NCBI RefSeq assembly: GCF_046507575.1
Contig: NZ_JBKFEY010000013.1
Span: 1 to 64,000, forward strand
Source of the DNA: Pontitalea aquivivens
Lineage (GTDB): Bacteria; Pseudomonadota; Alphaproteobacteria; Rhodobacterales; Rhodobacteraceae
Reading direction: 5' to 3'
DNA length: 64,000 nucleotides
The translations under genes were made by a program, and so were the position numbers. The notes under the pieces were generated by a model. It saw only the letters and a list, made by a program, of their open reading frames with translations, had not been told where the DNA came from and made no database searches. This document shows positions 8,864 through 17,615 of the stretch, in pieces; position 1 is the stretch's first letter, and every line of letters starts with the position of its first letter.

Positions 8864-11112
8864 TGGCCAAGGACGAAATCCAGCGGACCTATCGCCTGAT
8901 CGGCACCCGCCCCGACCGGCCCGACGGGCTGGACAAGGTGACGGGCCGGGCGCGCTATGGCGCCGACATCTCGGCCCCCGGGATGTTACACGGCGCGGTG
9001 CTGCGGTCCCCCCATGCCCATGCCCGCATCCTGCGGATCGATGCCGGCAAGGCGCTGGCCCTGCCAGGCGTGAAGGCGGTGGTGACCCGCGCCGATTTTT
9101 CCACAGGCCTGACCGGCGAGGACTGGAACCTGCAGGAAAACACCATCGCGGGCGAGGTCGCGCTGTATGACGGGCACGCGGTCGCGGCGGTGGCGGCGAC
9201 ATCGCGGCTGATCGCGCAGGATGCCTTGCGCCTGATTGCGGTGGACTATGAAATCCTGCCCCATGTGACCGATGTCGATGCCGCGATGCGGCCCGATGCC
9301 CCCGCGATCCGCCCCGGCGCGGCCGATCATTCGGTACCCGAAGGGCTGCATCCCAATGTCGTGAAATACCTCGACTTTGGCCATGGCGATCTTGAGGCGG
9401 GCTTTGCCGCCGCCGATCTGGTGCGCGAACAATCCTACACGACCGAGGCAACCCATCAGGGCTATATCGAACCCCATGCCTGCCTTGGCCAGCTGGGCGC
9501 CGATGGCAAGGGCGAAATGTGGGTCTGCACCCAGGGGCACTGGTACATCCGCCGGATGGCCGCCGCCGTTCTGGGCATCGAGGCCGCGCAACTTCGGGTC
9601 ACGCCCTCGGAAATCGGCGGCGGGTTTGGCGGCAAGACCACGATCTTTATCGAGCCGCTGGCACTGGCGTTGTCGCGCAAGGCGGGCGGGCGCCCGGTCA
9701 AGATGGTGATGAGCCGGGCCGAGGTGTTCCGCGCCACCGGCCCCACAGCCTCGGCCGCGATGAAGGTCAGGATCGGCATGAAAAAGGATGGCACGCTGAC
9801 CGCCGGCCAGGCCGAATTCCGCATGCAGGGCGGCGCCTTCCCCGGCGCCCCGGTCAGCAGCGCGCTTTACTGCGCCTTTGCCAGTTATGCGATCCCGGCG
9901 GTGGCGCATGTGGGCTATGACGTGCTGACCAACCGGCCGAAATGCGCGGCCTATCGCGCCCCGGGATCGCCCATGGCGGCCTTTGCCGTCGAAAGCCTGA
10001 TCGATGAGATGTGCTGCGAACTTGGCCTTGATCCCTTGGCGGTGCGGCTCAAGAATGCCGTGCGCGAAGGCACGAAATCCAGCTATGGGCCCACCTATGG
10101 TCCCGTCGGGCTTGTGCAATCGCTGCAGGCGGCGCAGGCGCATCCGAACCTGTCGGTGCCGCTGGGCCCCAATCAGGGGCGCGGTGTCGCGGCGGGGTTC
10201 TGGTTCAACCACGGCGGCGAAACCTCGGTCTCGCTGGCGATCGGTGAGGATGGCACCGTGACCGTCTCGGTCGGCACGCCCGACATCGGGGGCAGCCGCG
10301 CCTCGATCGCGCTGATGACGGCCGAAACCTTGGGGATTCCTTACGAAAATGTGCGCATCAACGTGGTGGAAACCGGCGCGCTTGGGGTGAATGAACCCAC
10401 CCACGGCAGCCGCGCGACCTTTGCCAGCGGCAAGGCCGCGGTCATCGCCGCGCGCCAGGCCATGACCGAGATGTGCCGCCGCGCCGCCGCCGCCTGGGGC
10501 ATCGACCCCGAGGCCGTGGACTGGCAGGATGGCGCCGCCGTGCCCGCCGGCCCCAACGCCGGCAAGTTTCCCCCGATGCCCATCGCGCAAATCGCCGCCC
10601 GGATGGGATCGACCGGCGGGCCCATCTCGGGCCATCATGAGGTGACGGCAGGCGGCGTTGGTGCAAGCTTTGGCGTGCATGTGGTCGATGTCGAGGTTGA
10701 CCCCGAAACCGGCCGTACCACGGTGCTGCGCTATCTGGTCGTGCAGGACGCCGGGCGCGCGATCCATCCCGCCTATGTCGAGGGGCAGTATCAGGGCGGC
10801 GCCGCGCAGGGCATCGGCTGGGCGCTGAATGAGGAATACATCCATGACGCCGAAGGCCGGTTGATGAATCCGGTGTTTCTGGATTACCGGGTTCCCGTCG
10901 CCTCGGACCTGCCGATGATCGACACGGTCATTGTCGAGGTGCCGAACCCCGGCCACCCCTATGGTGTGCGCGGCGTGGGCGAAACCGGGATCACGCCGCC
11001 GCTGCCGGCGCTGGCCAATGCGATCGCCGCGGCCACCGGCGCGCGACTGCGCAGCCTGCCGATGTCACCACCCAGGGTTCTGGCCGCGATCCGGGCGCAG
11101 CGCGGTGATTAA
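8863..11112 (+). CDS. Molybdopterin-binding catalytic subunit, xanthine dehydrogenase family
   Basis: The protein has 749 residues from the ATG at 8863; a GTG directly before it is also possible. It has the N-terminal hammerhead domain (GLDKVTGRARYGADI) and the Mo-cofactor-binding domains with GGGFGGKT, AAYRAPGSP and the C-terminal GVRGVGETG, whose Glu is the conserved catalytic base. The active-site loop reads AYRAPG, not the AYRCSFR of form I CO dehydrogenase, so this is not an aerobic CO dehydrogenase. The substrate (an N-heterocycle, aldehyde or aromatic CoA) cannot be told from sequence. It ends in an overlap with a MoaD-like gene. Confidence 0.93.
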   Translation: MAKDEIQRTYRLIGTRPDRPDGLDKVTGRARYGADISAPGMLHGAVLRSPHAHARILRIDAGKALALPGVKAVVTRADFSTGLTGEDWNLQENTIAGEVALYDGHAVAAVAATSRLIAQDALRLIAVDYEILPHVTDVDAAMRPDAPAIRPGAADHSVPEGLHPNVVKYLDFGHGDLEAGFAAADLVREQSYTTEATHQGYIEPHACLGQLGADGKGEMWVCTQGHWYIRRMAAAVLGIEAAQLRVTPSEIGGGFGGKTTIFIEPLALALSRKAGGRPVKMVMSRAEVFRATGPTASAAMKVRIGMKKDGTLTAGQAEFRMQGGAFPGAPVSSALYCAFASYAIPAVAHVGYDVLTNRPKCAAYRAPGSPMAAFAVESLIDEMCCELGLDPLAVRLKNAVREGTKSSYGPTYGPVGLVQSLQAAQAHPNLSVPLGPNQGRGVAAGFWFNHGGETSVSLAIGEDGTVTVSVGTPDIGGSRASIALMTAETLGIPYENVRINVVETGALGVNEPTHGSRATFASGKAAVIAARQAMTEMCRRAAAAWGIDPEAVDWQDGAAVPAGPNAGKFPPMPIAQIAARMGSTGGPISGHHEVTAGGVGASFGVHVVDVEVDPETGRTTVLRYLVVQDAGRAIHPAYVEGQYQGGAAQGIGWALNEEYIHDAEGRLMNPVFLDYRVPVASDLPMIDTVIVEVPNPGHPYGVRGVGETGITPPLPALANAIAAATGARLRSLPMSPPRVLAAIRAQRGD

Positions 11113-11347
11113 GGTCCATCTGTGGTCGGGCCTGCGCCGGGTGACGGACGGGCAGACGGTGGTGTCCGTCCAGGCCGCAACGTTGCAACAGATGCTGGAT
11201 GCGCTGGCCACGGCGCATCCGGGCCTTGTGCCCTATATCCGGGCGGGCGTGTCGGTTTCGGTGAACGGGGTGATCGTCACCGACCTGCTGTCACCCGTCG
11301 ATCCCGGGGATGAAATCTATCTGATGCAATACCTGAAGGGCGGCTGA
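11105..11347 (+). CDS. MoaD/ThiS-family sulfur carrier protein
   Basis: This 80-residue protein starts at GTG 11105, overlapping the stop of the molybdenum-hydroxylase catalytic subunit by eight bases. It has the small beta-grasp pattern of MoaD/ThiS (IKVHLWSGLRRVTDG, VSVNGVIVTDL, GDEIYLMQYLKGG) and ends in Gly-Gly, the terminus that is adenylated and thiocarboxylated in this family. Coupling to a molybdoenzyme suggests a role in supplying sulfur for molybdopterin or for the terminal sulfido ligand of the Mo site, but that role is inference. Confidence 0.85.
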   Translation: MIKVHLWSGLRRVTDGQTVVSVQAATLQQMLDALATAHPGLVPYIRAGVSVSVNGVIVTDLLSPVDPGDEIYLMQYLKGG

Positions 11348-11364
11348 CGCGCGCCGGGCCGGCA

Positions 11365-11790
11365 TCAGTGCCACAGATCGCGCAGCGATTTGCGCAAGGC
11401 GCGTGTAACCTGGTCGATCTCGCCCTGCGAGGTCTTGATCCGCAACAGGTCAAAGACGGCTGCCACGGCAAGCTCGGGCTCGTAAAGCGGCGTCACCTTG
11501 AAGGCCCCGCCCACCCGCGTCAGGAAATCCTCGCGTGAGCGGGGGTGGACGGGGGTGTGCCCGGGCACCCAGCCCTCATAATAGATGCCCCGGATCAGCA
11601 CCGGCAATTGCGCGCCCAGATCCGCAGCCTCGGCCACGGTCAGGTAATCGCGCAAGGCATGCAGCGTTTCGCGCAACAGCATGTAGGCGCGGCCCCGTTC
11701 GTTCCAGCCCAGGGCGTCTTGCAGAAAATTCAGCCATTCGGCAACAACCTGCGGCGCATGGTCGATGGTTTCCAGTCCGGTGATCTTCAT
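11365..11790 (-). CDS. DUF2267 domain protein
   Basis: The protein has 141 residues from the ATG at 11790. It is a helical protein matching the DUF2267 pattern: paired helices with WNERGRAYMLLRETLHALRD, LTVAEAADLGAQLPVLIRGI and YYEGW. DUF2267 proteins are cytosolic, of unknown function, and often lie with stress or low-oxygen genes. It is divergent from the ribosome hibernation factor gene, and a 40-base FNR-type palindrome lies between them. An upstream in-frame extension to 11871 would run through that palindrome and is rejected. Confidence 0.85.
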   Translation of the reverse strand: MKITGLETIDHAPQVVAEWLNFLQDALGWNERGRAYMLLRETLHALRDYLTVAEAADLGAQLPVLIRGIYYEGWVPGHTPVHPRSREDFLTRVGGAFKVTPLYEPELAVAAVFDLLRIKTSQGEIDQVTRALRKSLRDLWH

Positions 11791-11844
11791 GCCCCTGTCC
11801 CTTTCCCCGCGCGATACCCGCGCGGCCAGATGCTGCGCCCCGAA

Positions 11845-11884
11845 ACGTGCCCGGTCATTGACGGCAGTCAATGACCGGGCACGT
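11845..11884. promoter_or_regulatory. Perfect 18-bp inverted repeat with central FNR box
   Basis: Arms 11845-11862 and 11867-11884 are exact reverse complements around a four-base spacer. The core TTGAC-N4-GTCAA (11858-11871) fits the FNR/Nnr consensus TTGAN6TCAA. It is centred 41-42 bases before a plausible start point near 11906, with a -10-like TATCCT at 11893-11898 and a ribosome binding site at about 11912-11917. This is class II FNR promoter geometry for the hibernation-factor gene. Confidence 0.8.
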
Positions 11885-11922
11885 CGCGCTGGTATCCTGA
11901 TGCCGTCAAGTCAGGGGATATC

Positions 11923-12471
11923 ATGCAACGCCAACCCGTCATCAGCTGGCACAATATGGACCGATCCGACGCGATGGAAGATCTGGTTCACAGGCGGCTG
12001 GCCGCGGTCGAACAGTTCTGCCCCGGCCTGATCGGCGCGCGGGTGGTGATCTCGGCGCCACAGAACCGCCGCCATACCGCGCGCGGCGTGGATGTGCGCA
12101 TCCATCTGGACCTGCCGGGGCCGGATGTGGATGTCGCCAAATCCGTGCGGCAGGGTCACACCGCCGATGATCTGACACTGGCGATCGACCGGGCCTTCGG
12201 CACGCTGGAAGAGCGGCTGAAGAAAACCCGCCAGCGCATGGACCCGCAGGCGATGAAGGCCCACCCCACCGTGCTGCACGGTGAGATCGTGGAACTGGAC
12301 GCCGCCTTGGGCTTTGGCTATCTGCGCGGCGACGACGGGCAAGAGGTCTATTTCCAGAAAGACAGCCTGGTCACCGGCGACTGGGACCGGCTTTCGCCGG
12401 GCGACCGGCTGCGCTTTCGCGAAATGGATGGCGACAAGGGGCCCTATGCCGTGGACATTGCCCCGGCATAA
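11923..12471 (+). CDS. HPF/RaiA-type ribosome hibernation factor with cold-shock-like C-terminal domain
   Basis: The protein has 182 residues. The N-terminal part (about 1-105) matches the ribosome-associated inhibitor / sigma-54 modulation fold (VHRRLAAVEQF, GVDVRIHLDLPG, DLTLAIDRAFGTLEERL). The C-terminal part (about 115-180) reads as a cold-shock-like OB fold (GEIVELDAALGFGYLR, EVYFQKDSLV, GDRLRFREMDGDKG), where the usual C-terminal HPF dimerisation domain would be. It should bind the ribosome and limit translation under energy or oxygen stress. AGGGGATATC precedes the ATG, and an FNR-type palindrome lies 39 bases upstream. Confidence 0.85.
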   Translation: MQRQPVISWHNMDRSDAMEDLVHRRLAAVEQFCPGLIGARVVISAPQNRRHTARGVDVRIHLDLPGPDVDVAKSVRQGHTADDLTLAIDRAFGTLEERLKKTRQRMDPQAMKAHPTVLHGEIVELDAALGFGYLRGDDGQEVYFQKDSLVTGDWDRLSPGDRLRFREMDGDKGPYAVDIAPA

Positions 12472-12501
12472 GGCCCGGCGTCACCCCCTGCCCCGCCGCG
12501 G

Positions 12502-13740
<1,239 letters not shown>

Positions 13741-13806
13741 GGGTAATCCTTTCTTCAGGCTTGCCCGAAGACTAGGCATCCGCACGGGGCCGTCAATGGT
13801 GCCCGC

Positions 13807-14619
13807 TCAGACCGGCTGGAAAGCCGTGTCAACAGCGGTGCCTGCGCCCCCCCGGTCAGGGAAGGGCAACGTCCGGAACGCCTGTTCGGCGCACCCCTTG
13901 CGGATCAGCGCATCAAGCGCATGGATGCGGAAATGTTCAGGGTCGAGAATGTCGATCACCCCGGCGTCCTGCAACCTATGGGTCACCCGGCTGTAGGTTT
14001 CCGCCGAGGTGCCCAGCAGGTCGGCGATGTCGGACCGCGGCAATGATACGGTCAGCGCCAGCGTGCCATCGGGCAGCGGCTGCACCGGCAGGAACCGCGT
14101 CGCCAAGGCCAGAAAGGCGCAGATCCGTTCATCGGGGCGCAGCGCCCCAAGCGCCCAGATCATCCAGCGCATCCGCCCCAGCCGGGCCAGGCGCTGCTGC
14201 GTCAGCGCCCGGCGCAACCCCGGCTCGCGCGCCAGCACCTCGGCAAAGGCGCGCCGGTCCAGACGGCACAGTTCCACCGCCGTGGCGGTTTCCACGCAGG
14301 TGCCGGCGCGATCGGTCAACAGCTTCTCGGTCACCTCGCCGGGCAGGAACAGGCCCATGATCTGGCGCCGGCCATCGGCACCATAACGCTGAACGCGCAA
14401 CACCCCGCGCCGGACGATCCAGACCGCCGCGGCAGGCGTGTCTTCGCCGATCAGCATGTGATCGCGCGGCAGGGCGATCAGGCGCGCCAGCGGGCCCAGG
14501 ATCGCAAAAGCCCCCTGCCCCATCGCCCCGCAGACCCCCGTACGGCGGCTGGGGCACGGCTGGCACCGGCAGGCGCCATGCAGATCGCGTGCGATCGGGA
14601 CAAGGCGGTCGTGGGCCAT
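13807..14619 (-). CDS. fnrL: FnrL/FnrP-type oxygen-sensing Crp/Fnr regulator
   Basis: The protein has 270 residues from the ATG at 14619, with GGGGGA upstream. The N-terminal cysteines C17, C19, C22 and C30 give the C-x2-C-x7-C spacing of FnrL-type 4Fe-4S sites, and a Cys in VELCRLD near residue 118 matches the fourth FNR ligand. A cyclic-nucleotide-like beta-roll follows, then an HTH with SAETYSRVTHRL, whose Glu, Ser and Arg recognise the TTGA half-site. It is most likely the oxygen-responsive activator of anaerobic genes, perhaps including the FNR palindrome at 11845. It is divergent from a second Crp/Fnr gene. Confidence 0.85.
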   Translation of the reverse strand: MAHDRLVPIARDLHGACRCQPCPSRRTGVCGAMGQGAFAILGPLARLIALPRDHMLIGEDTPAAAVWIVRRGVLRVQRYGADGRRQIMGLFLPGEVTEKLLTDRAGTCVETATAVELCRLDRRAFAEVLAREPGLRRALTQQRLARLGRMRWMIWALGALRPDERICAFLALATRFLPVQPLPDGTLALTVSLPRSDIADLLGTSAETYSRVTHRLQDAGVIDILDPEHFRIHALDALIRKGCAEQAFRTLPFPDRGGAGTAVDTAFQPV

Positions 14620-14897
14620 CGGCGTCCCCCGGCAAGCGCCATTTACGGCGCGAAAAAGGCGAAACAGATTTGGCACTCGTACGCCGGGCACAGGGCCGGC
14701 GCCGGTCATGGATCACATCATGGGTCACACCACCCGGCCCCCGGATTGAACCACAAGCCCCGCGCTGCCGACAAGCCCGAAGACCACAGGCCGGGCGCGC
14801 AACACCGATGACCGATGGCGACTTTCCGGCTATGGTCACACAATTGCCCGAATCTTTCTGGTTGGCCCGGCTTATGCGGCACGACGGAGAAGACGTC

Positions 14898-15581
14898 ATG
14901 GCGGATTGTTCCCAACCCCGCGCGCCTTGCGCGGGCTCGGTCTTCGGGGGGCTTCTGGCCACCGTCTCACCGGATGCGCGGGCATGGCTGACGGCACGGC
15001 TGCGCGAACGCGTGGTGCCCGCCGGAACCGTGCTGGCCCGCCCCGGCAGCGATCTGGCCGAGGTGGCCGAGGTACTGGACGGGACGCTGGGCGTGATGCA
15101 GCGGATGACGAACGGTCGGGCGCATCTGATCGGCGTTCTGATGGCGCGTGACATCTGCGGGCATCCTTATGAAGGCCCCGCCACCTGCCGCATCGAGGCC
15201 CTGACCGATGTGCGCCTGCTGGCCCTCCCGCGCACCGATCTGGAAACCGTGATCGAACAGGATCCCGGGGCCGACCAGCAACTGAGCGCGCATCTGCTGG
15301 AGGTGCTGGACCGGACCGGTGACTGGTTGCAGGTGATCGGCCGACGGCGGGTGACCGAACGTGTCGCGGCCTTCGTAATGATCCTGGCCCGGCGCAGCGG
15401 CACGGCGGGGTCCCTGCGCCTGCCACTGACGCGGGCGCAGCTGGCGCTGCACCTGGGCACCCGGCCCGAAACGCTAAGCCGCAGCCTGCACGAGCTGGAG
15501 ACGCGGGGCGCGATCCGCCTGCTGGACCCCTACCAGTTGTGCCTCACCGATGTGCCCCTGCTGGCGCGGATCGCAGGATAA
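14898..15581 (+). CDS. Crp/Fnr-family transcriptional regulator
   Basis: The protein has 227 residues from the ATG at 14898, preceded by GGAG nine bases upstream; an earlier ATG at 14874 is possible. The N-terminal half is a cNMP-binding-like roll (VVPAGTVLARPGSDLAEVAEV). The C-terminal HTH (LTRAQLALHLGTRPETLSRSLHELE) has the E-x2-S-R signature for TTGA recognition. The cysteines near the N-terminus (C4, C11) do not form a clear FNR cluster motif, so the signal sensed is unknown. It is divergent from the FnrL-like gene with a 278-base gap. Confidence 0.88.
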   Translation: MADCSQPRAPCAGSVFGGLLATVSPDARAWLTARLRERVVPAGTVLARPGSDLAEVAEVLDGTLGVMQRMTNGRAHLIGVLMARDICGHPYEGPATCRIEALTDVRLLALPRTDLETVIEQDPGADQQLSAHLLEVLDRTGDWLQVIGRRRVTERVAAFVMILARRSGTAGSLRLPLTRAQLALHLGTRPETLSRSLHELETRGAIRLLDPYQLCLTDVPLLARIAG

Positions 15582-15587
15582 GGCCCA

Positions 15588-15619
15588 CCCGTCACAGCCC
15601 GGGCCCGTCACAGCCCGGG
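15588..15619. repeat. Exact 16-bp tandem duplication at a convergent gene end
   Basis: The 16-mer CCCGTCACAGCCCGGG occurs twice in a row (15588-15603 and 15604-15619). The second copy holds the stop and last codons of the minus-strand hydrolase gene, and the first copy repeats them just downstream. Each copy contains a GC-rich palindrome. It may simply be replication slippage. Confidence 0.85.
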
Positions 15620-16537
15620 CAGATCAAGCACCAGCGCCGCGTGATCCGAGGCATGCGGCCGGTGCCGCCCAACCCCCGCAAGCCGCGGCCCGCGATAGGG
15701 GGTCACCTCACGCGATAGCCCGGTGCGGATCACCTCGGGGCAGGCCATGGGCCAGCGCGCGGCCAGCGCGGCCGAGGCCAGAAACGTGTCAGGGCGCGAC
15801 AGCGGCCCGCCTTCGGGCGCGCTGAACGACCAGCGGTCGCCCTGCGCGCGCCGTTCCAGCAGATCCACCGCCATCGCCTGCAGCGGGGCGGCGGCGCGCG
15901 GACGCCCCGGCGGATCTGCCGCGGGTTCGTTCAGATCCCCCAGCACCAGCCAAAGCCCCCGCGCAGGCCGGGCGAAACGGCGCGAAATCAACCGGCCCAC
16001 CGCCTGCGCCTCCAGGTGGCGAATGGGCCAGGCGGCCTCGGCATCGGGCCAGGGCGCCTTGAAATGGCAGATGTAAAGCCACAGCCCCGCAACCGACACC
16101 TCCAGGCAATCGCGGCGGAAAATCGGCAGATCGGGATCAAGCGGCCCGGGCGACAGCCCCGCCATGCGCGGCGTCAGATCGGCATGGCTGATCACCGCAT
16201 CCAGCGGGCGGCGCGACATCACCGCCACATCCAGCCCGCTGCCGTCATTGCCCGGCAGGCAGACCCGGTGGGGATAGGGCGCAGCCCCGGCGGGGCGCAG
16301 AAAATGGTCGTGGAAATGATCCAGCGTCGGCTGATCGAACACCTCTTGCAGGGCCACGACATCGGCATCGGCATCGCGCAACACGGCGGCCGTCAGCTGC
16401 CGGTCCAGCGGATCAAGCGCCTCGGCCCCGGGGCCGGTATCCTCGGGCACGTCACGGTCACGCGCGCCATCCAGCGCGGGCGTTCCATCGCGCCGCCGCA
16501 GCCGCAGGTTCTGCACGTTGAAGGTCGCGATCCGCAT
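15608..16537 (-). CDS. Endonuclease/exonuclease/phosphatase (EEP) family hydrolase
   Basis: The protein has 309 residues from the ATG at 16537. EEP-fold metal and catalytic motifs are in order: ATFNVQNL (Asn), VALQEV (Glu), HFKAPW, LVLGDLNEP (Asp and Asn) and ASDHAALVL (Asp-His). The family includes nucleases, phosphodiesterases and sphingomyelinases, and the precise substrate is not evident. There is no signal peptide, so it is probably cytosolic. It converges with the Crp/Fnr gene across the 16-bp tandem repeat. Confidence 0.9.
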   Translation of the reverse strand: MRIATFNVQNLRLRRRDGTPALDGARDRDVPEDTGPGAEALDPLDRQLTAAVLRDADADVVALQEVFDQPTLDHFHDHFLRPAGAAPYPHRVCLPGNDGSGLDVAVMSRRPLDAVISHADLTPRMAGLSPGPLDPDLPIFRRDCLEVSVAGLWLYICHFKAPWPDAEAAWPIRHLEAQAVGRLISRRFARPARGLWLVLGDLNEPAADPPGRPRAAAPLQAMAVDLLERRAQGDRWSFSAPEGGPLSRPDTFLASAALAARWPMACPEVIRTGLSREVTPYRGPRLAGVGRHRPHASDHAALVLDLPGL

Positions 16538-16594
16538 CCCATCCCCTTTGGCGCAGTCTGGCATGGCCGCGCGCGGGACGGAAGCCGCCGCCTG

Positions 16595-17329
16595 CTACTG
16601 CCCCGTCATCTTCAGCACCGCCAGCCCCGTCCGCGCGATCAGCGCCAGATCCGTGCGCACCGACGCGCGGCGGTAATAGGCCTCATCATAGCGCACGCGA
16701 TCGATGAACAGCGTGGTGCCACGCCCCTCCAGCTGCCACAGCCCGGTGACACCGGGCCGCATCCGGAAATAGGCGCGCCCGCCCGCCGCCTCATACATCG
16801 GCCGCTGATCGGGGGTGAAGGGGCGCGGGCCCACAAAGCCCATGTCCCCGGACAGGATGTTGAAGATCTGCGGCAGTTCATCCAGTGAACTTTTGCGCAA
16901 GAATGCCCCGATGCGCGTGATGCGCGGGTCATTGCGCAGCTTTTGATGGGCGTGCCATTCGCGGGCGATTGCCGGGTCGCGGGCGCACAGATCACGCAGG
17001 CGATCCTCGGCATCCACGACCATGGATCGCAGCTTCCAGCAGCGAAACACCCGCCCATCGCGCCCAACCCGTGGCTGTGCAAACAGGCTTGGCCCCCCAT
17101 CAAGGCGCACCAGAAGGCACAGAACCGCGATGGCCGGCACAAGGACGGGCAACATGATCAGAACAAGAAACAGATCAACCATGCGCTGTGGCGCGCCGGT
17201 ATAGCGGTTCCAGGCCGGTGTGCCGGCTGCGAACGGACCATCGCAGGCAACCTTGTCGGGCCGGATTGTCACTTTCAAGACGCACCCTTTCAAATCATCG
17301 GCCGAACACGAACCGGCCCTGATCTTCAT
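16595..17329 (-). CDS. Initiating sugar-phosphate transferase (exopolysaccharide, WcaJ/ExoY type)
   Basis: The protein has 244 residues from the ATG at 17329, although the ribosome binding site is weak and a later start before the membrane helix is possible. One transmembrane helix (about residues 50-75) is followed by the bacterial sugar-transferase domain with KLRSMVVDAEDRL, SSLDELPQIFNIL, GDMGFVGPRP and RPGVTGLWQ. These enzymes transfer a sugar-1-phosphate to undecaprenyl phosphate, the first step of repeat-unit assembly. It lacks the multi-helix N-terminus of full WbaP. It opens the polysaccharide locus, divergent from the flippase across 286 bases. Confidence 0.94.
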   Translation of the reverse strand: MKIRAGSCSADDLKGCVLKVTIRPDKVACDGPFAAGTPAWNRYTGAPQRMVDLFLVLIMLPVLVPAIAVLCLLVRLDGGPSLFAQPRVGRDGRVFRCWKLRSMVVDAEDRLRDLCARDPAIAREWHAHQKLRNDPRITRIGAFLRKSSLDELPQIFNILSGDMGFVGPRPFTPDQRPMYEAAGGRAYFRMRPGVTGLWQLEGRGTTLFIDRVRYDEAYYRRASVRTDLALIARTGLAVLKMTGQ

Positions 17330-17615
17330 CAATCGCTAACCAGTATCTGTCGAATTTCTGCGAATGGCAGCGTTCAAAGTCAACGATCCAGGCACGGTTT
17401 CATGGCTGGCGGGCCGACAGGATGCACAACTTTGGCGTGTGTTGCACGGCAGACACGAAAATGCGGCGAAACTGCGCCCGCATGCGCCCAAAGGCCCGCC
17501 ACACATGAACCCGGCTTGAGGTGAACATCCTTGGGTTGTATCGTCCGTTTCGCTTGGTTGAGATAAGGGTGCAGGTGCAACGCATGAACCGCCAGGACAT
17601 CAGAGGCCGCAGCCC

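Noticed and set aside
8986..10956. 656-residue minus-strand open frame
   Set aside because: It is antisense to the molybdopterin subunit, which is fully supported by its motifs.
8863..11112. Aerobic CO dehydrogenase (form I CoxL)
   Set aside because: The active-site loop reads AYRAPG and not AYRCSFR, so the Cys that holds copper is missing.
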